A stretch of DNA of 64,000 nucleotides, from assembly GCA_023439505.1 (NCBI GenBank), contig JAEXNR010000011.1, positions 168,818-232,817 on the forward strand, read 5' to 3'. The notes below the pieces were generated by a model, which ran no database searches, was not told the origin of the DNA, and worked only from the letters and a program-made list of their open reading frames with translations. The DNA is from Bacillota bacterium. GTDB lineage: Bacteria > Bacillota > Clostridia > Lachnospirales > Lachnospiraceae. Positions within the stretch are counted from its first letter, which is position 1; every line of letters begins with the position of its first letter. This document shows positions 27,580-35,948 of this stretch, in pieces. The translations under genes were made by a program, and so were the position numbers.

Positions 27580-27595
27580 TGTGTATCGTTACACA
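27580..27595. promoter_or_regulatory. LacI-type operator of the GH9 operon
   Basis: TGTGTATCGTTACACA is a near-perfect palindrome with the central CG that LacI-family repressors prefer; only the innermost T/T pair is asymmetric. It lies immediately after the -10 element, covering the transcription start, which blocks polymerase when bound. Confidence 0.75.
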
Positions 27596-27596
27596 C

Positions 27597-27625
27597 ATGA
27601 TAGCAAAGTTATCCCTGGTTGTCAA
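27597..27625 (-). promoter_or_regulatory. Promoter of the GH9 operon
   Basis: On the minus strand TTGACA (27625-27620), exactly 17 bases, TATCAT (27602-27597). The operator follows directly. Confidence 0.8.
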
Positions 27626-27798
27626 ACATTTTTAGATGTTTTTCCATCAGAATATTATCATTTTGGGTGTATATTGTAATTATCCGCCTTTATATTCCTT
27701 TATTTAGTAAACTATACTGTTCAATACCTTATCTTATGACTTCAAATACCATTAATTGCCGTTTTAAATGTGTAACGTTTTATATAAGTTTCTCTTCT

Positions 27799-28860
27799 TC
27801 AGCAACTATCTCTTACAATCAATTTTGTATTTAAAACCATCTTCTTCTTCTCAAGTCCCGGATTCTCCAGATTATAAATCAGTGTTTTAACACCGATATA
27901 ACCGGCCTCCTGTAAAGGCTGATGCATGGTACTGATAGGTCGGCAATTACATCCATAATCTGATGGATATTCGTCATCAAATCCCATGATGGCGATATCT
28001 TTTGGAACCCTGAGTCCCGCCTCCTCCATTGCCTGCATTGCACCAAAGGCACTAATATCTGTAGCAAAAAAGACTGCGTCCGGTAAGGGCACACCACTTA
28101 ACAGGAATTTTTTCATTTCATAATATCCGGCATCATAATACGTTCTGTCACCACGTAGATAATAATTACTGATGCTCGTATTCGTATTTGTGAAATCCGG
28201 ATGCATGATCAGATTTTCCTCTACTGGTATCTGGTAATTTTGCAATGCAAGAACATAACCGTTCATACGATCAAGGGTAATTTTGAGATTCATATTTCCC
28301 GTCATATGGGCAATCCGACGGTAACCCTGCAGAATCAGATGCTCAGTCGCCCGATAGGCACCATTTACGTTATCGATGAGTACTTTATTCGCTTCTATTC
28401 CTTTTATATCATTTTCTATTAATAAAAACGGAAAATGAGAGGCTTCCAGCTGTTGTATAATCGTATCATCCGTTGCCAAACTGCCGTATATAATAATGCC
28501 GTCCACGCGTCCCTGGGTCAAAAAACGAACCTGCTGCTGCTTCTTTTCCATATTACCATTGGAGGAGCAATACATAACGTTATAGTCTTCTTTATTAAAT
28601 TCCTCTATTCCCTGCTCAAATCCTGCCACCAGACGTGATATAAAAGGTGCGCACAGATAATTTAACACAATTCCTATACTATGTGTCTTTTGTAAAACCA
28701 GTGAACGGGCTATGCCGTTTGGACGGTAGTTTAAAGCTGCAATTGCTGCAGTTATTTTGTCCTTGGAGGCCTGACTCACACCTTTTTGATTATTCAGATA
28801 TCGCGATACGAGCGTTACCGAGAGACCGGCATATTCTGCTACGTCCTTTATTGTTGCCAC
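27799..28860 (-). CDS. LacI family transcriptional regulator of the GH9 sugar operon
   Basis: A 353-residue repressor with an N-terminal helix-turn-helix (VATIKDVAEYAGLSVTLVSRYLN) and hinge (RPNGIARSL), then a periplasmic-binding-like sensor domain (about 60-345). The GTG at 28860 is taken as start: AGGAGGT lies 6 bases upstream and LacI proteins usually begin directly with ATIKDVA; an ATG 8 codons earlier has no site. It precedes the GH9 operon on the same strand, separated by 245 bases that contain the operon promoter and a matching operator. The inducer is presumably the imported sugar or its hydrolysis product. Confidence 0.92.
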   Translation of the reverse strand: MATIKDVAEYAGLSVTLVSRYLNNQKGVSQASKDKITAAIAALNYRPNGIARSLVLQKTHSIGIVLNYLCAPFISRLVAGFEQGIEEFNKEDYNVMYCSSNGNMEKKQQQVRFLTQGRVDGIIIYGSLATDDTIIQQLEASHFPFLLIENDIKGIEANKVLIDNVNGAYRATEHLILQGYRRIAHMTGNMNLKITLDRMNGYVLALQNYQIPVEENLIMHPDFTNTNTSISNYYLRGDRTYYDAGYYEMKKFLLSGVPLPDAVFFATDISAFGAMQAMEEAGLRVPKDIAIMGFDDEYPSDYGCNCRPISTMHQPLQEAGYIGVKTLIYNLENPGLEKKKMVLNTKLIVRDSC

Positions 28861-28994
28861 TAAAATACCTCCTGTAATAATCACAGTTTATCTGCGTTAA
28901 TTTTACAATTCCATAATTTACTTTATTGTACATGATCACCTGTATTTATTCAACCGTACTTTATTGGGTAAACCATGATAAAAGATCGCCTTCA

Positions 28995-29040
28995 CAAAAA
29001 AACAAAGCAGAAGTCACATTCTTCTCGAATGGCTCTGCCT
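28995..29040 (-). terminator. Terminator after apbE
   Basis: On the minus strand a stem of GCAGA/TCTGC with inner ATTC/GAAT and an internal mismatch is followed by TTTGTTTTTTTG. It closes the flavin electron-transfer gene cluster. Confidence 0.7.
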
Positions 29041-29044
29041 TATT

Positions 29045-30106
29045 TTATTTTTTACTGATAAGTTCTTCAAAATGTGAGCTAAACTTCATATCTCCATTCT
29101 TGAACACCCACAATGCCTCTACATCAGGCTGATCTTCAACGAATTTATATCCATCCTCAAAAGGCATATTAAAAACTGCTGTCGAATATGCATCAGCCAA
29201 TGCGGAACTCTTGCAGACAATACTGACGGATCTGAAATAGTCAGCCGGAAGTAACGTAACAGGATCAATAATGTGATGATAGATTTTACCATTCACCGTA
29301 TAATACCTTTGATAATCACCGCTGGTAACCAGGGAATATTCCTTTAACCCCAATACAAAGAGATTGCTCTGATCGCTCTCCATGTCAGGATTTTGGATGC
29401 CTACATTCCATAACGTCCCTTTATCATCTTTACTCCCGATTGTTCTGACATTACCGCCTACACTGATCATCCCTCTTTTAAAGCCGTGTTCCTCTGCATA
29501 TCGGCTAACCATCTCTGTCGCATAGCCCTTTGCTACCGCTCCCACATCCAGACGCATCTGCGGATCTTTCAGAAATACGGTTGAGGCCGTTTCATCTATG
29601 ATCATTTGATTGATATCAATATGCTGATTCTTTTCCTGCAATACATCCATTGGCGGAAGCTTGGCCTCCTCCGGGTTTTCAATTCCCTCTTCCCTATATT
29701 CATGCCATACCGCAAGTACAGATCCAAAGGCCACGTTCATTTTACCATTTGTTTTGACATCTTCCTCTTTGGCAAATTTAAGCATTTCGATGATTTTCTG
29801 ATCTACCTTAACAGGTTTTTTCCCTGCATTGTCATTAATGGTTTTGATATTATTGACTCCATCATAATCATTATAGATATCAAATAATTCATGATATTCT
29901 TTTAATTGATCGTAGATCATCTGTGCATCATCTGTAAATTTCTCTTTCGTTTGAGCATATCCGACAATTGTTGTCACTGTATCAAACAGTTCCAGAAATT
30001 GGGCTTCATAACGTTTCTCTTCCGGCTCTTTCTTGGTACATGCCGTTAGGTTAACTAATATTACAGAAATCATAAAAATTGTTATTAATCTCTTCAAAGT
30101 TCTCAC
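29045..30106 (-). CDS. apbE: ApbE-type FAD:protein FMN transferase, lipoprotein
   Basis: A 353-residue enzyme that transfers FMN from FAD to Thr/Ser of extracytoplasmic proteins. The lipobox LTAC (Cys23) anchors it outside the membrane. Family features visible: FDTVTTIVGYA near the start, LDVGAVAKGYATEM, GGNVRTIG, HHIIDP (flavin and Mg binding) and ALADAYSTAVFNM near the end. It is the last gene of the cluster after the FMN-binding-like lipoprotein, polyprenyl synthase and NDH-2 fusion. Length matches the family. Likely targets encoded in this window are the proteins with DAVSSAT-type motifs; that pairing is inference. In Listeria the equivalent is FmnB. Confidence 0.93.
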   Translation of the reverse strand: MRTLKRLITIFMISVILVNLTACTKKEPEEKRYEAQFLELFDTVTTIVGYAQTKEKFTDDAQMIYDQLKEYHELFDIYNDYDGVNNIKTINDNAGKKPVKVDQKIIEMLKFAKEEDVKTNGKMNVAFGSVLAVWHEYREEGIENPEEAKLPPMDVLQEKNQHIDINQMIIDETASTVFLKDPQMRLDVGAVAKGYATEMVSRYAEEHGFKRGMISVGGNVRTIGSKDDKGTLWNVGIQNPDMESDQSNLFVLGLKEYSLVTSGDYQRYYTVNGKIYHHIIDPVTLLPADYFRSVSIVCKSSALADAYSTAVFNMPFEDGYKFVEDQPDVEALWVFKNGDMKFSSHFEELISKK

Positions 30107-30212
30107 CTCAGAAAAAGAGACCGCTGCTCACACCGGCATAATAATGTTTCGCTTTAACAAATACATTATTCTACCGTGTTTGCAGCAGTCCCCCTATTTA
30201 GTACTTAGTTAA

Positions 30213-31322
30213 TTATTTTGCAGCATTTGCAAATGCTTTATCAACACCTTGAATGAAAGGACCAACGTGTACAGTTACAGAACTTGCAAGATCAGCATCG
30301 CCTGCATGACCATCCTCTGTAACAGCAATACCCTTCACCTGATCAATTGTCTTGCCTGTTACATAGGTAGCAAATGCGTTTGCCTGCTCATACCACTCTT
30401 TGCCAATACCGGAAGCTTTCTTCATGCCATAAGCATCTTTCAGCTCCTGTTTGGTTTGGGGACCTACAGCTAAGTCTGTAGTAATTTCGCCCTTTGCATT
30501 GAAGTTTACATTACCGATGGATGCATCCACAAAGCTGCTTGTGATGACACCTTCTGCATTGGATGTAGTTACTACATAATAAGAATATGCCTGTGCTAAA
30601 CCATCTGCATCAGCAGCAACATCCTTAGATCCGGTAATCTGTGTAATAATACCAAGACCAATTTTATCTGTAGCCAAAGCGCCCAAATCCTGTGCATTAT
30701 TCACAGCTTTTTCAGTAGCAGCAATGAAATCACCGATATGTATGGTAACAGAAGAAGCCAGGTCAGCATCACCAGCTGTACCTTTATCATTTACTGCAAT
30801 ACCCTTTACTTCATCTACTGTTTTCCCGATAACGTAAGCAGCAAATGCATCAGCCTGCTCATTCCACTCTTTGCCAATACCGGAGATACCCTTCATTCCG
30901 TAATCAGTTCCAAGTTCCTGTTTGGATTTTACTACAGATGCTAAATCTGTTGTGATTTTTCCTTCTGTAGAGAAATTAACTTTTGTCTGTCCCATATCAA
31001 TCTGGCAGTCAAGAATTTTTCCATCCTGACCAACTAATACAGCTACAGCAAGGGAGTCAGTTTCACCAAGACCCTCCGCATCAGCTGCTGCATTGGTAGA
31101 TTTAGCAATAGATGATACCACACCTAAACCTGTTTTAGCAGTTGCCGCTGTTGTATCAGCAGGTGCTTGTGTAGGTTCTTCTGTAGGTGCCTGTGTTGCC
31201 TCCTGTGTAGGTTCTGCTGTAGGATTAGCAGATGTGTCTTCTGTCTTATCACTTTTACCACAAGCGGTAAACATTGCCATAATAAGTGCTAAGCTAAGTA
31301 CTAAAGATAATAATTTTTTCAT
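30213..31322 (-). CDS. PplA-like lipoprotein with two FMN_bind-like repeats
   Basis: A 369-residue surface lipoprotein (lipobox FTAC, Cys21) with a Pro/Thr-rich linker (about 32-60) and two tandem repeats of about 148 residues (64-208 and 222-369). Each repeat has TTDLA, KQEL-(x)4-YGM, GIGKEW, EQA-AFA-YV-GKT and ends DADLASSVT-x-H-x-G-x-F. DLASSVT (187-193 and 344-350) resembles the ApbE target Dxx(S/T)(G/S)AT with Val for Ala, so the two Thr residues are candidate FMN sites. This matches the two-domain design of Listeria PplA, which carries electrons outside the cell. It has its own long leader and is followed by apbE. Confidence 0.82.
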   Translation of the reverse strand: MKKLLSLVLSLALIMAMFTACGKSDKTEDTSANPTAEPTQEATQAPTEEPTQAPADTTAATAKTGLGVVSSIAKSTNAAADAEGLGETDSLAVAVLVGQDGKILDCQIDMGQTKVNFSTEGKITTDLASVVKSKQELGTDYGMKGISGIGKEWNEQADAFAAYVIGKTVDEVKGIAVNDKGTAGDADLASSVTIHIGDFIAATEKAVNNAQDLGALATDKIGLGIITQITGSKDVAADADGLAQAYSYYVVTTSNAEGVITSSFVDASIGNVNFNAKGEITTDLAVGPQTKQELKDAYGMKKASGIGKEWYEQANAFATYVTGKTIDQVKGIAVTEDGHAGDADLASSVTVHVGPFIQGVDKAFANAAK

Positions 31323-31339
31323 TTTAGTTCCTCCTCAAT

Positions 31340-31610
31340 TCATTTTTTTATTTCAATTCAGGGGTAAGCCTGAAAGAATAAACCTTAAAGATGTTATCTC
31401 CCGCATGGGATGATAACTACACGCTGTCACAACCCAACCTGAGGCTGATGAATAGCATCATGGATGTTATATCTCATTGAAGATATTGTCATTAAATTAA
31501 CATTCAAAAACGTATAAGCCCGATCGGTGCTTTTTCAGCACTTCTCCAGCACTTCGTTTGCTCTTATCCATCAGATGGAAGTCTGACATAAAAAAGCAAA
31601 CGTACTGGTT
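31340..31610 (-). promoter_or_regulatory. Structured leader upstream of the PplA-like gene, class unknown
   Basis: This 333-base gap contains several strong RNA-strand hairpins on the minus strand: an outer stem whose arms are 31595-31608 and 31546-31562 (CCAG and GTTTGCT blocks paired), an inner TCAGA/TCTGA hairpin (31571-31586), GTGCT/AGCAC (31527-31541), GTTATC/GATAAC with GGGA/TCCC (31393-31417) and TTCAGG/CCTGAA (31357-31374). None has a proper U-run, so these are not simple terminators. I do not recognise a known riboswitch core. It could contain an internal promoter with a regulatory leader, or an mRNA processing site. Confidence 0.4.
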
Positions 31611-31655
31611 ATTTTCGTTTATATTTTAATATAATCTAATTTACTCATCAATCCT

Positions 31656-32636
31656 TCAAGCTAATCGAGAAGCTTTATTTAATAAATCCATTAGTCCTTC
31701 TCTTTTGCCCTCCGTTGTATCCAACGACTGAATGATTTTCACAGATTTATTGTAATATTTTTTTACCACCATGCGGGTAAAGCTGAGGCCGCCGGTTTTA
31801 TTAACCACCTCATTAATCTCACTTCGTGTAATCTCATGCTTCATTGCCTTATCCCTAAAATCTGTCGTTTGCTCAAATGCATGAATTAGCGGCAATGTAA
31901 TCACACCCTGCTCATAATCGGATTGTACCGGTTTGTTTGCCACTTCAATCGTATTTTCAAAATCAATACAATCATCTGTCAACTGAAAAATCATTCCGAT
32001 CTGAAAGCCAAGCTTCTTATATTTTAATACTTCTTTTTCATTTGCGTCAGAAAATACAGCGCCTGCATAAAAAGATGCTTCAAATAATGCCGCAGTTTTT
32101 CCCGATATGATTTTAAAGTACTGATAGATCGATAAATTAATATTATCATTGTTGATATGCTGGTTTAATTCACCAAGACATACCCTGCCAATATAATCGG
32201 GCATTTTCAGGTCCAGATAATCCTTTTTATTCTCAATCGAGGATGCGATTTTTAATGCGGTGCACAACAGATAATCCCCGCAGATCACCGCTGTTCTTTT
32301 TCCGAATTTCTTCTGTAATGTCGCATTCCCTCTTCGAATATCCGCATTGTCTATGATATCGTCATGAACAAGTGTGGCAAGATGTAATATCTCTATTGCT
32401 GCTGCTATTTTCACAGCATTGGGATGAACGAAGCCTTCTTTATCTTGTGCGCAAAGAACTACAGAAGCAGCCCGTATAAACTTACCATGGGATGTTGTTA
32501 AATGCTTCATGTAATTCCGAATGATAAGCGGTGATTTGACTAAGATCTGATCCACTTCTTTCTTTGCCAATTCAAATGCTTCATCATACACAAGTCCCTG
32601 GATATTTTCATTCATGATATTATTATTATTAGTCAT
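31656..32636 (-). CDS. Polyprenyl diphosphate synthase (DmkB/HepT-like)
   Basis: A 326-residue trans-prenyltransferase that builds the isoprenoid tail of quinones or carrier lipids. Both Asp-rich motifs are intact: first DDIID (92-96) followed by RRG, second DDCID (221-225) after QLT. The residues before the first motif are small (HLATLVH), which fits a long chain product. The start overlaps the stop of the NDH-2 fusion by 8 bases and there is no separate ribosome binding site, so translation is coupled. Next to an NDH-2 this points to (demethyl)menaquinone tail synthesis as in the Listeria electron-transfer locus; no other quinone gene lies in the window. Confidence 0.88.
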   Translation of the reverse strand: MTNNNNIMNENIQGLVYDEAFELAKKEVDQILVKSPLIIRNYMKHLTTSHGKFIRAASVVLCAQDKEGFVHPNAVKIAAAIEILHLATLVHDDIIDNADIRRGNATLQKKFGKRTAVICGDYLLCTALKIASSIENKKDYLDLKMPDYIGRVCLGELNQHINNDNINLSIYQYFKIISGKTAALFEASFYAGAVFSDANEKEVLKYKKLGFQIGMIFQLTDDCIDFENTIEVANKPVQSDYEQGVITLPLIHAFEQTTDFRDKAMKHEITRSEINEVVNKTGGLSFTRMVVKKYYNKSVKIIQSLDTTEGKREGLMDLLNKASRLA

Positions 32637-34722
32637 TATAAATATACAACTTTCTTACGAAGGGTAGTTTTTTCCATACTTTATGAAGTCCCGGGATGGC
32701 ATAATAATCAAGTCCTAAGGTCTTTCCAGCACCAAGTAATACTGCGATTCCTGCAAAGATCATCCAGAAAGTTCCCAAATATAAACCTGTAGTGCAAACA
32801 AACATAAACTGTAATACTAAGGAAAGTGCCGCAGCCGGGAAGGTAAACAGACCGCCCATTAATGCAAGACCCAATAAAATTTCTGCTACTACTATAAAAA
32901 TCTGCATTACCATCTGAACGCCATCATATGGCAATATTAATTTCTCAACAAACCAGTTCATAATCGGAACGTCAAGGCGGAATGCATAATCGCCGATTGA
33001 GGAATGCGCAAGATCCTTGCCGCTTACAAATATCACTTTAAATAATCCAAGGAAATCCCAGTTCATTATGACTTTACCTACAGCTGCCACAACATTGCCC
33101 GCTGCATCGGCTGCCGCTCCGGCTGCTTCACCTGTTGCAGAAGATACTGCATCGGCTGACACGGTGATTATATTGGCTACATGAGTAGCCACTGTAGATA
33201 CTGCTCTTACCGCGGGTTCTACCGCTGCTGTTGTTGCAGAAGATACTGCATCCGGCGTCGTAGTTCCACCTGAGGCTACCGGATTTAAAATACTGTCATA
33301 CCAGGAATCTGCTCCGCCAAAGAAACCGGATAATTTCGGGGATTTAAACCAGCCTTCAACAATCTTCATGACTCCTTCAAATACCCATACTGCACCAAGC
33401 CATACTCTCAATGGCACCAACAGAAAACTTGGTGTTCGGTTGGAAAAGTGTCCGCCAACAAAGCTTCTGCAATTTCTAACGGTAAAGAACTCATGCTTTG
33501 CATAGCTGAATACCTTATTCCATCCAAGTACTTGTATAAAATATATCACGTTGATAAAATGCTTTGCAAACATTGCAAAAAATGACGGCAAACTAAAGAA
33601 GTGGTTAGGCAGACCGACATGAGCAACGCCATATCGTCCGCCGATACAGACCATTACACCATGGAATGCCGGTTTGTACTCTTCCATAGAGCCATTCCCG
33701 GTAATTGCAACTGTAATGTTATGCGCACAGGTATCGGCACTTTGTTCACAGTTTTCAACCATCTGAGGAACAGGGCGTTCTTCTCCCTGTGCAACAAAGT
33801 TCATATTATCACCAATGACATATACATTTTCATTCTTGGAAGAACGAAGATAAGAATCCACCTGAATACGACCGCCTCTGGTCAATTCCAATGCACTTCC
33901 TGCTTCCTTGGTAATATCCGCACTTTGAATACCTGCTGCCCAGATCACAGTTCCAACACGATAACTTGTTACTTTATCATTCTGCTTTAATTCTATAAAA
34001 TCCTCGCCCACATTCGTTACAAAGGCGCTCATTTTAAGCTCTACACCCATCTTATTCAGACGCTTTACAACTTTATTAGAGAGTTTTTCAGGCATATTCG
34101 GAATTGGTCTGCTCAAGCCGTCAACATTAACTAAAGTAACTTCTTCTCTCTTAATTTCAAACTTTTCGCATAAAATCGGCACATATTCTGCTAACTCGCC
34201 GATCATCTCAACACCGGTAAAACCTGCGCCTACCACATAGAAGGTCAGCATCTTCTTTCTTTCTTCTGTTTTAGATTCACAGGACGCTTTTCTGAACGTG
34301 TTAAGTATATGTTCCTTTAATGTTACAGCATCCTCATAAGACCACAGTTTAAATGTATGTTCTTCTGCTCCCGGAATACCAAAAAATGTTGGTTTAGAGC
34401 CTGCAGCTACTACAAGATAATCATATGGATAAGCTTCATTAACACCGATTACCTTCTTCTGATCATAGTCCACAGAAGTTACCGTATCCAGCTTAACGTT
34501 TACTTTTCTTCCTGCAAACACCTTCTTTAAGCTAATTTTAATACTGTCTTCGTCCACACGGTTTGCTGCAACTTCATGTAATTCTGTCAGCATTGTATGG
34601 AATGGATTCTTATCAATGATGGTAATATTGACGTCATTATGCTTTTTAAATTTCTTTGCTAATTTTTTGGCTGTCAGGATGCCTGCGTATCCTGCGCCGA
34701 CAATTACAATATTCTTTCCCAT
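32629..34722 (-). CDS. NDH-2 NADH dehydrogenase fused to a DoxX-like membrane domain with two putative flavinylation motifs
   Basis: A 697-residue fusion from the ATG at 34722 (AGGAG at 5 bases; the frame runs on upstream without a site). Residues 1-380 are a type II NADH:quinone dehydrogenase: FAD site GAGYAG (9-14), NAD site VVGAGFTGVE (163-172), second FAD motif VIGDN (302-306). A hydrophobic stretch (about 381-400) is followed by a DoxX-like domain: first membrane segment about 431-455, then an inserted Ala/Thr-rich loop to about 595, then three more segments. The loop holds DAVSSAT twice (491-497, 524-530), encoded by identical 21-base stretches 99 bases apart. The topology puts the loop outside, where ApbE works. 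Confidence 0.88.
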   Translation of the reverse strand: MGKNIVIVGAGYAGILTAKKLAKKFKKHNDVNITIIDKNPFHTMLTELHEVAANRVDEDSIKISLKKVFAGRKVNVKLDTVTSVDYDQKKVIGVNEAYPYDYLVVAAGSKPTFFGIPGAEEHTFKLWSYEDAVTLKEHILNTFRKASCESKTEERKKMLTFYVVGAGFTGVEMIGELAEYVPILCEKFEIKREEVTLVNVDGLSRPIPNMPEKLSNKVVKRLNKMGVELKMSAFVTNVGEDFIELKQNDKVTSYRVGTVIWAAGIQSADITKEAGSALELTRGGRIQVDSYLRSSKNENVYVIGDNMNFVAQGEERPVPQMVENCEQSADTCAHNITVAITGNGSMEEYKPAFHGVMVCIGGRYGVAHVGLPNHFFSLPSFFAMFAKHFINVIYFIQVLGWNKVFSYAKHEFFTVRNCRSFVGGHFSNRTPSFLLVPLRVWLGAVWVFEGVMKIVEGWFKSPKLSGFFGGADSWYDSILNPVASGGTTTPDAVSSATTAAVEPAVRAVSTVATHVANIITVSADAVSSATGEAAGAAADAAGNVVAAVGKVIMNWDFLGLFKVIFVSGKDLAHSSIGDYAFRLDVPIMNWFVEKLILPYDGVQMVMQIFIVVAEILLGLALMGGLFTFPAAALSLVLQFMFVCTTGLYLGTFWMIFAGIAVLLGAGKTLGLDYYAIPGLHKVWKKLPFVRKLYIYND

Positions 34723-35021
34723 AACTTCTCCTCGCTTAATTAAAATGCTTTCATAACGTGACATGGACTGTCATTTTCGTTATTTTTCTATCAATCCTAC
34801 TAATTCAATAGACTAAGTATATCATAATTTTTCATCCCTGAGTACTATTTTTTTATTGTAATATATGGCAGATTATAGGACAAATTTAATTTCATTGCTC
34901 CTATTATTTCTAATTTTAAAGATTATATCCCGGTATCCGGTCACGATATTTCCTTTAAAGCCCGCTATTTGCGGTCATATATTATAAACAAGGAAAGAAA
35001 ACTTCAAATAACATAAACTTC

Positions 35022-35049
35022 ATATTAGCACATTTAAAAATAATGTCAA
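35022..35049 (-). promoter_or_regulatory. Probable promoter of the NDH-2/polyprenyl synthase genes
   Basis: On the minus strand TTGACA (35049-35044), 16 bases, TAATAT (35027-35022). The leader to the ATG at 34722 would be about 290 bases and contains small GC hairpins (CCGC/GCGG at 34961-34975 and CCGG/CCGG near 34931-34941) in otherwise AT-rich sequence. Confidence 0.6.
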
Positions 35050-35462
35050 GTTATGACATAAATGTTCGAAAATCACTTTACCTGGCACTAAGAACACTTT
35101 CAATATAACATTTTTGGGTGTAAAAGGAATAATATTGAGACTTCATTGTCAGATCATTAACAAGAGTGATCACGTGAAAGCGTCCCTCTGTTTTTGTCGA
35201 GAACCCTGGAATTTCTGGTATTTCCAAGACTTACGGGTCATGCCAGAATCGGTTGAACTTCAAAGAAAGCGAGAAACCGGTATGAAAATAATCATCCTTC
35301 TTACCAGCATGCTCAGAAAAATTTTCAATTTTTGAGCTTGGAATAAAAAGCTCTACTGTTGCCGCTTTTGTTATGGACGGAGCCTGGAGATGCCGGGGAA
35401 GCGCTGATTGAAATGAAAATCAATGCAGCAGCACACCGGCACCTCACAACCAGAGAGAGTTA
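35050..35462. other. Intergenic stretch without recognised gene
   Basis: Between the NDH-2 promoter and the YhcH gene. From about 35103 the base composition rises in GC and a 73-codon plus-strand frame (35114-35335) is open, but it has no convincing ribosome binding site and its product resembles nothing I know. It may be a decayed gene fragment. No terminator for the YhcH operon was recognised with confidence. Confidence 0.35.
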
Positions 35463-35927
35463 TTATGATTCAACTGCTATCTTTACAACAATCTTTGTTA
35501 CTTTGCCAGTTTCTTCATAACGGCATTTGGGTTTATGTAAATCCTGGGGGAAAAAAATTGCAAAATCATCCTTATGCATGGGAAGGAATACCGGCTGCGC
35601 CTTCGTTTCCTCTGCCAAAATACAATCATTCACTTCATCAAAGGAATCTTTTTGTGCCAGATCACCTGTTTTGGTCCAGCCAATATATTCTTTTCCGCTT
35701 ATCATATAATGTATATCAATATATTTTTTATGTGCTTCCCACTTAATCTCACTTTCACCGGCTGTTGCATATCTTTGAATCACCGCATATACTTGAGATC
35801 CGTCTATTTCATAATAATCCCTGTCAGGGGCTTTTGCCTGACATTTTTCTAAAAATGCAAAGGCTTTATCAAACCCCCTATACATTTTCCTATACATCTC
35901 TTTGTTCTCCATATTGTCAAAAATCAT
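35463..35927 (-). CDS. YhcH/YjgK/YiaL family protein
   Basis: A 154-residue beta-barrel protein of the YhcH/YjgK/YiaL family (DUF386). Characteristic pieces: FDKAFAFLEK, ALKxGR-like region, KWEAHKKYIDIHYMISGKEYIGW with conserved His residues, and FAIFFPQDLHKPKC near the C-terminus that contributes metal ligands. In enterobacteria YhcH/NanQ accompanies sialic acid catabolism and helps open or epimerise the sugar ring. Here it is the last gene of an operon with a NanA-like lyase, ABC transporter and FAD oxidoreductase, which supports a sialic-acid-type role. Cytoplasmic. Confidence 0.88.
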   Translation of the reverse strand: MIFDNMENKEMYRKMYRGFDKAFAFLEKCQAKAPDRDYYEIDGSQVYAVIQRYATAGESEIKWEAHKKYIDIHYMISGKEYIGWTKTGDLAQKDSFDEVNDCILAEETKAQPVFLPMHKDDFAIFFPQDLHKPKCRYEETGKVTKIVVKIAVES

Positions 35928-35948
35928 TGCAAGTCTCCTTCATAACCG

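Noticed and set aside
31340..31610. Calling the structured leader a cobalamin, FMN or c-di-GMP riboswitch
   Set aside because: The conserved core sequences of these classes were looked for and not seen.
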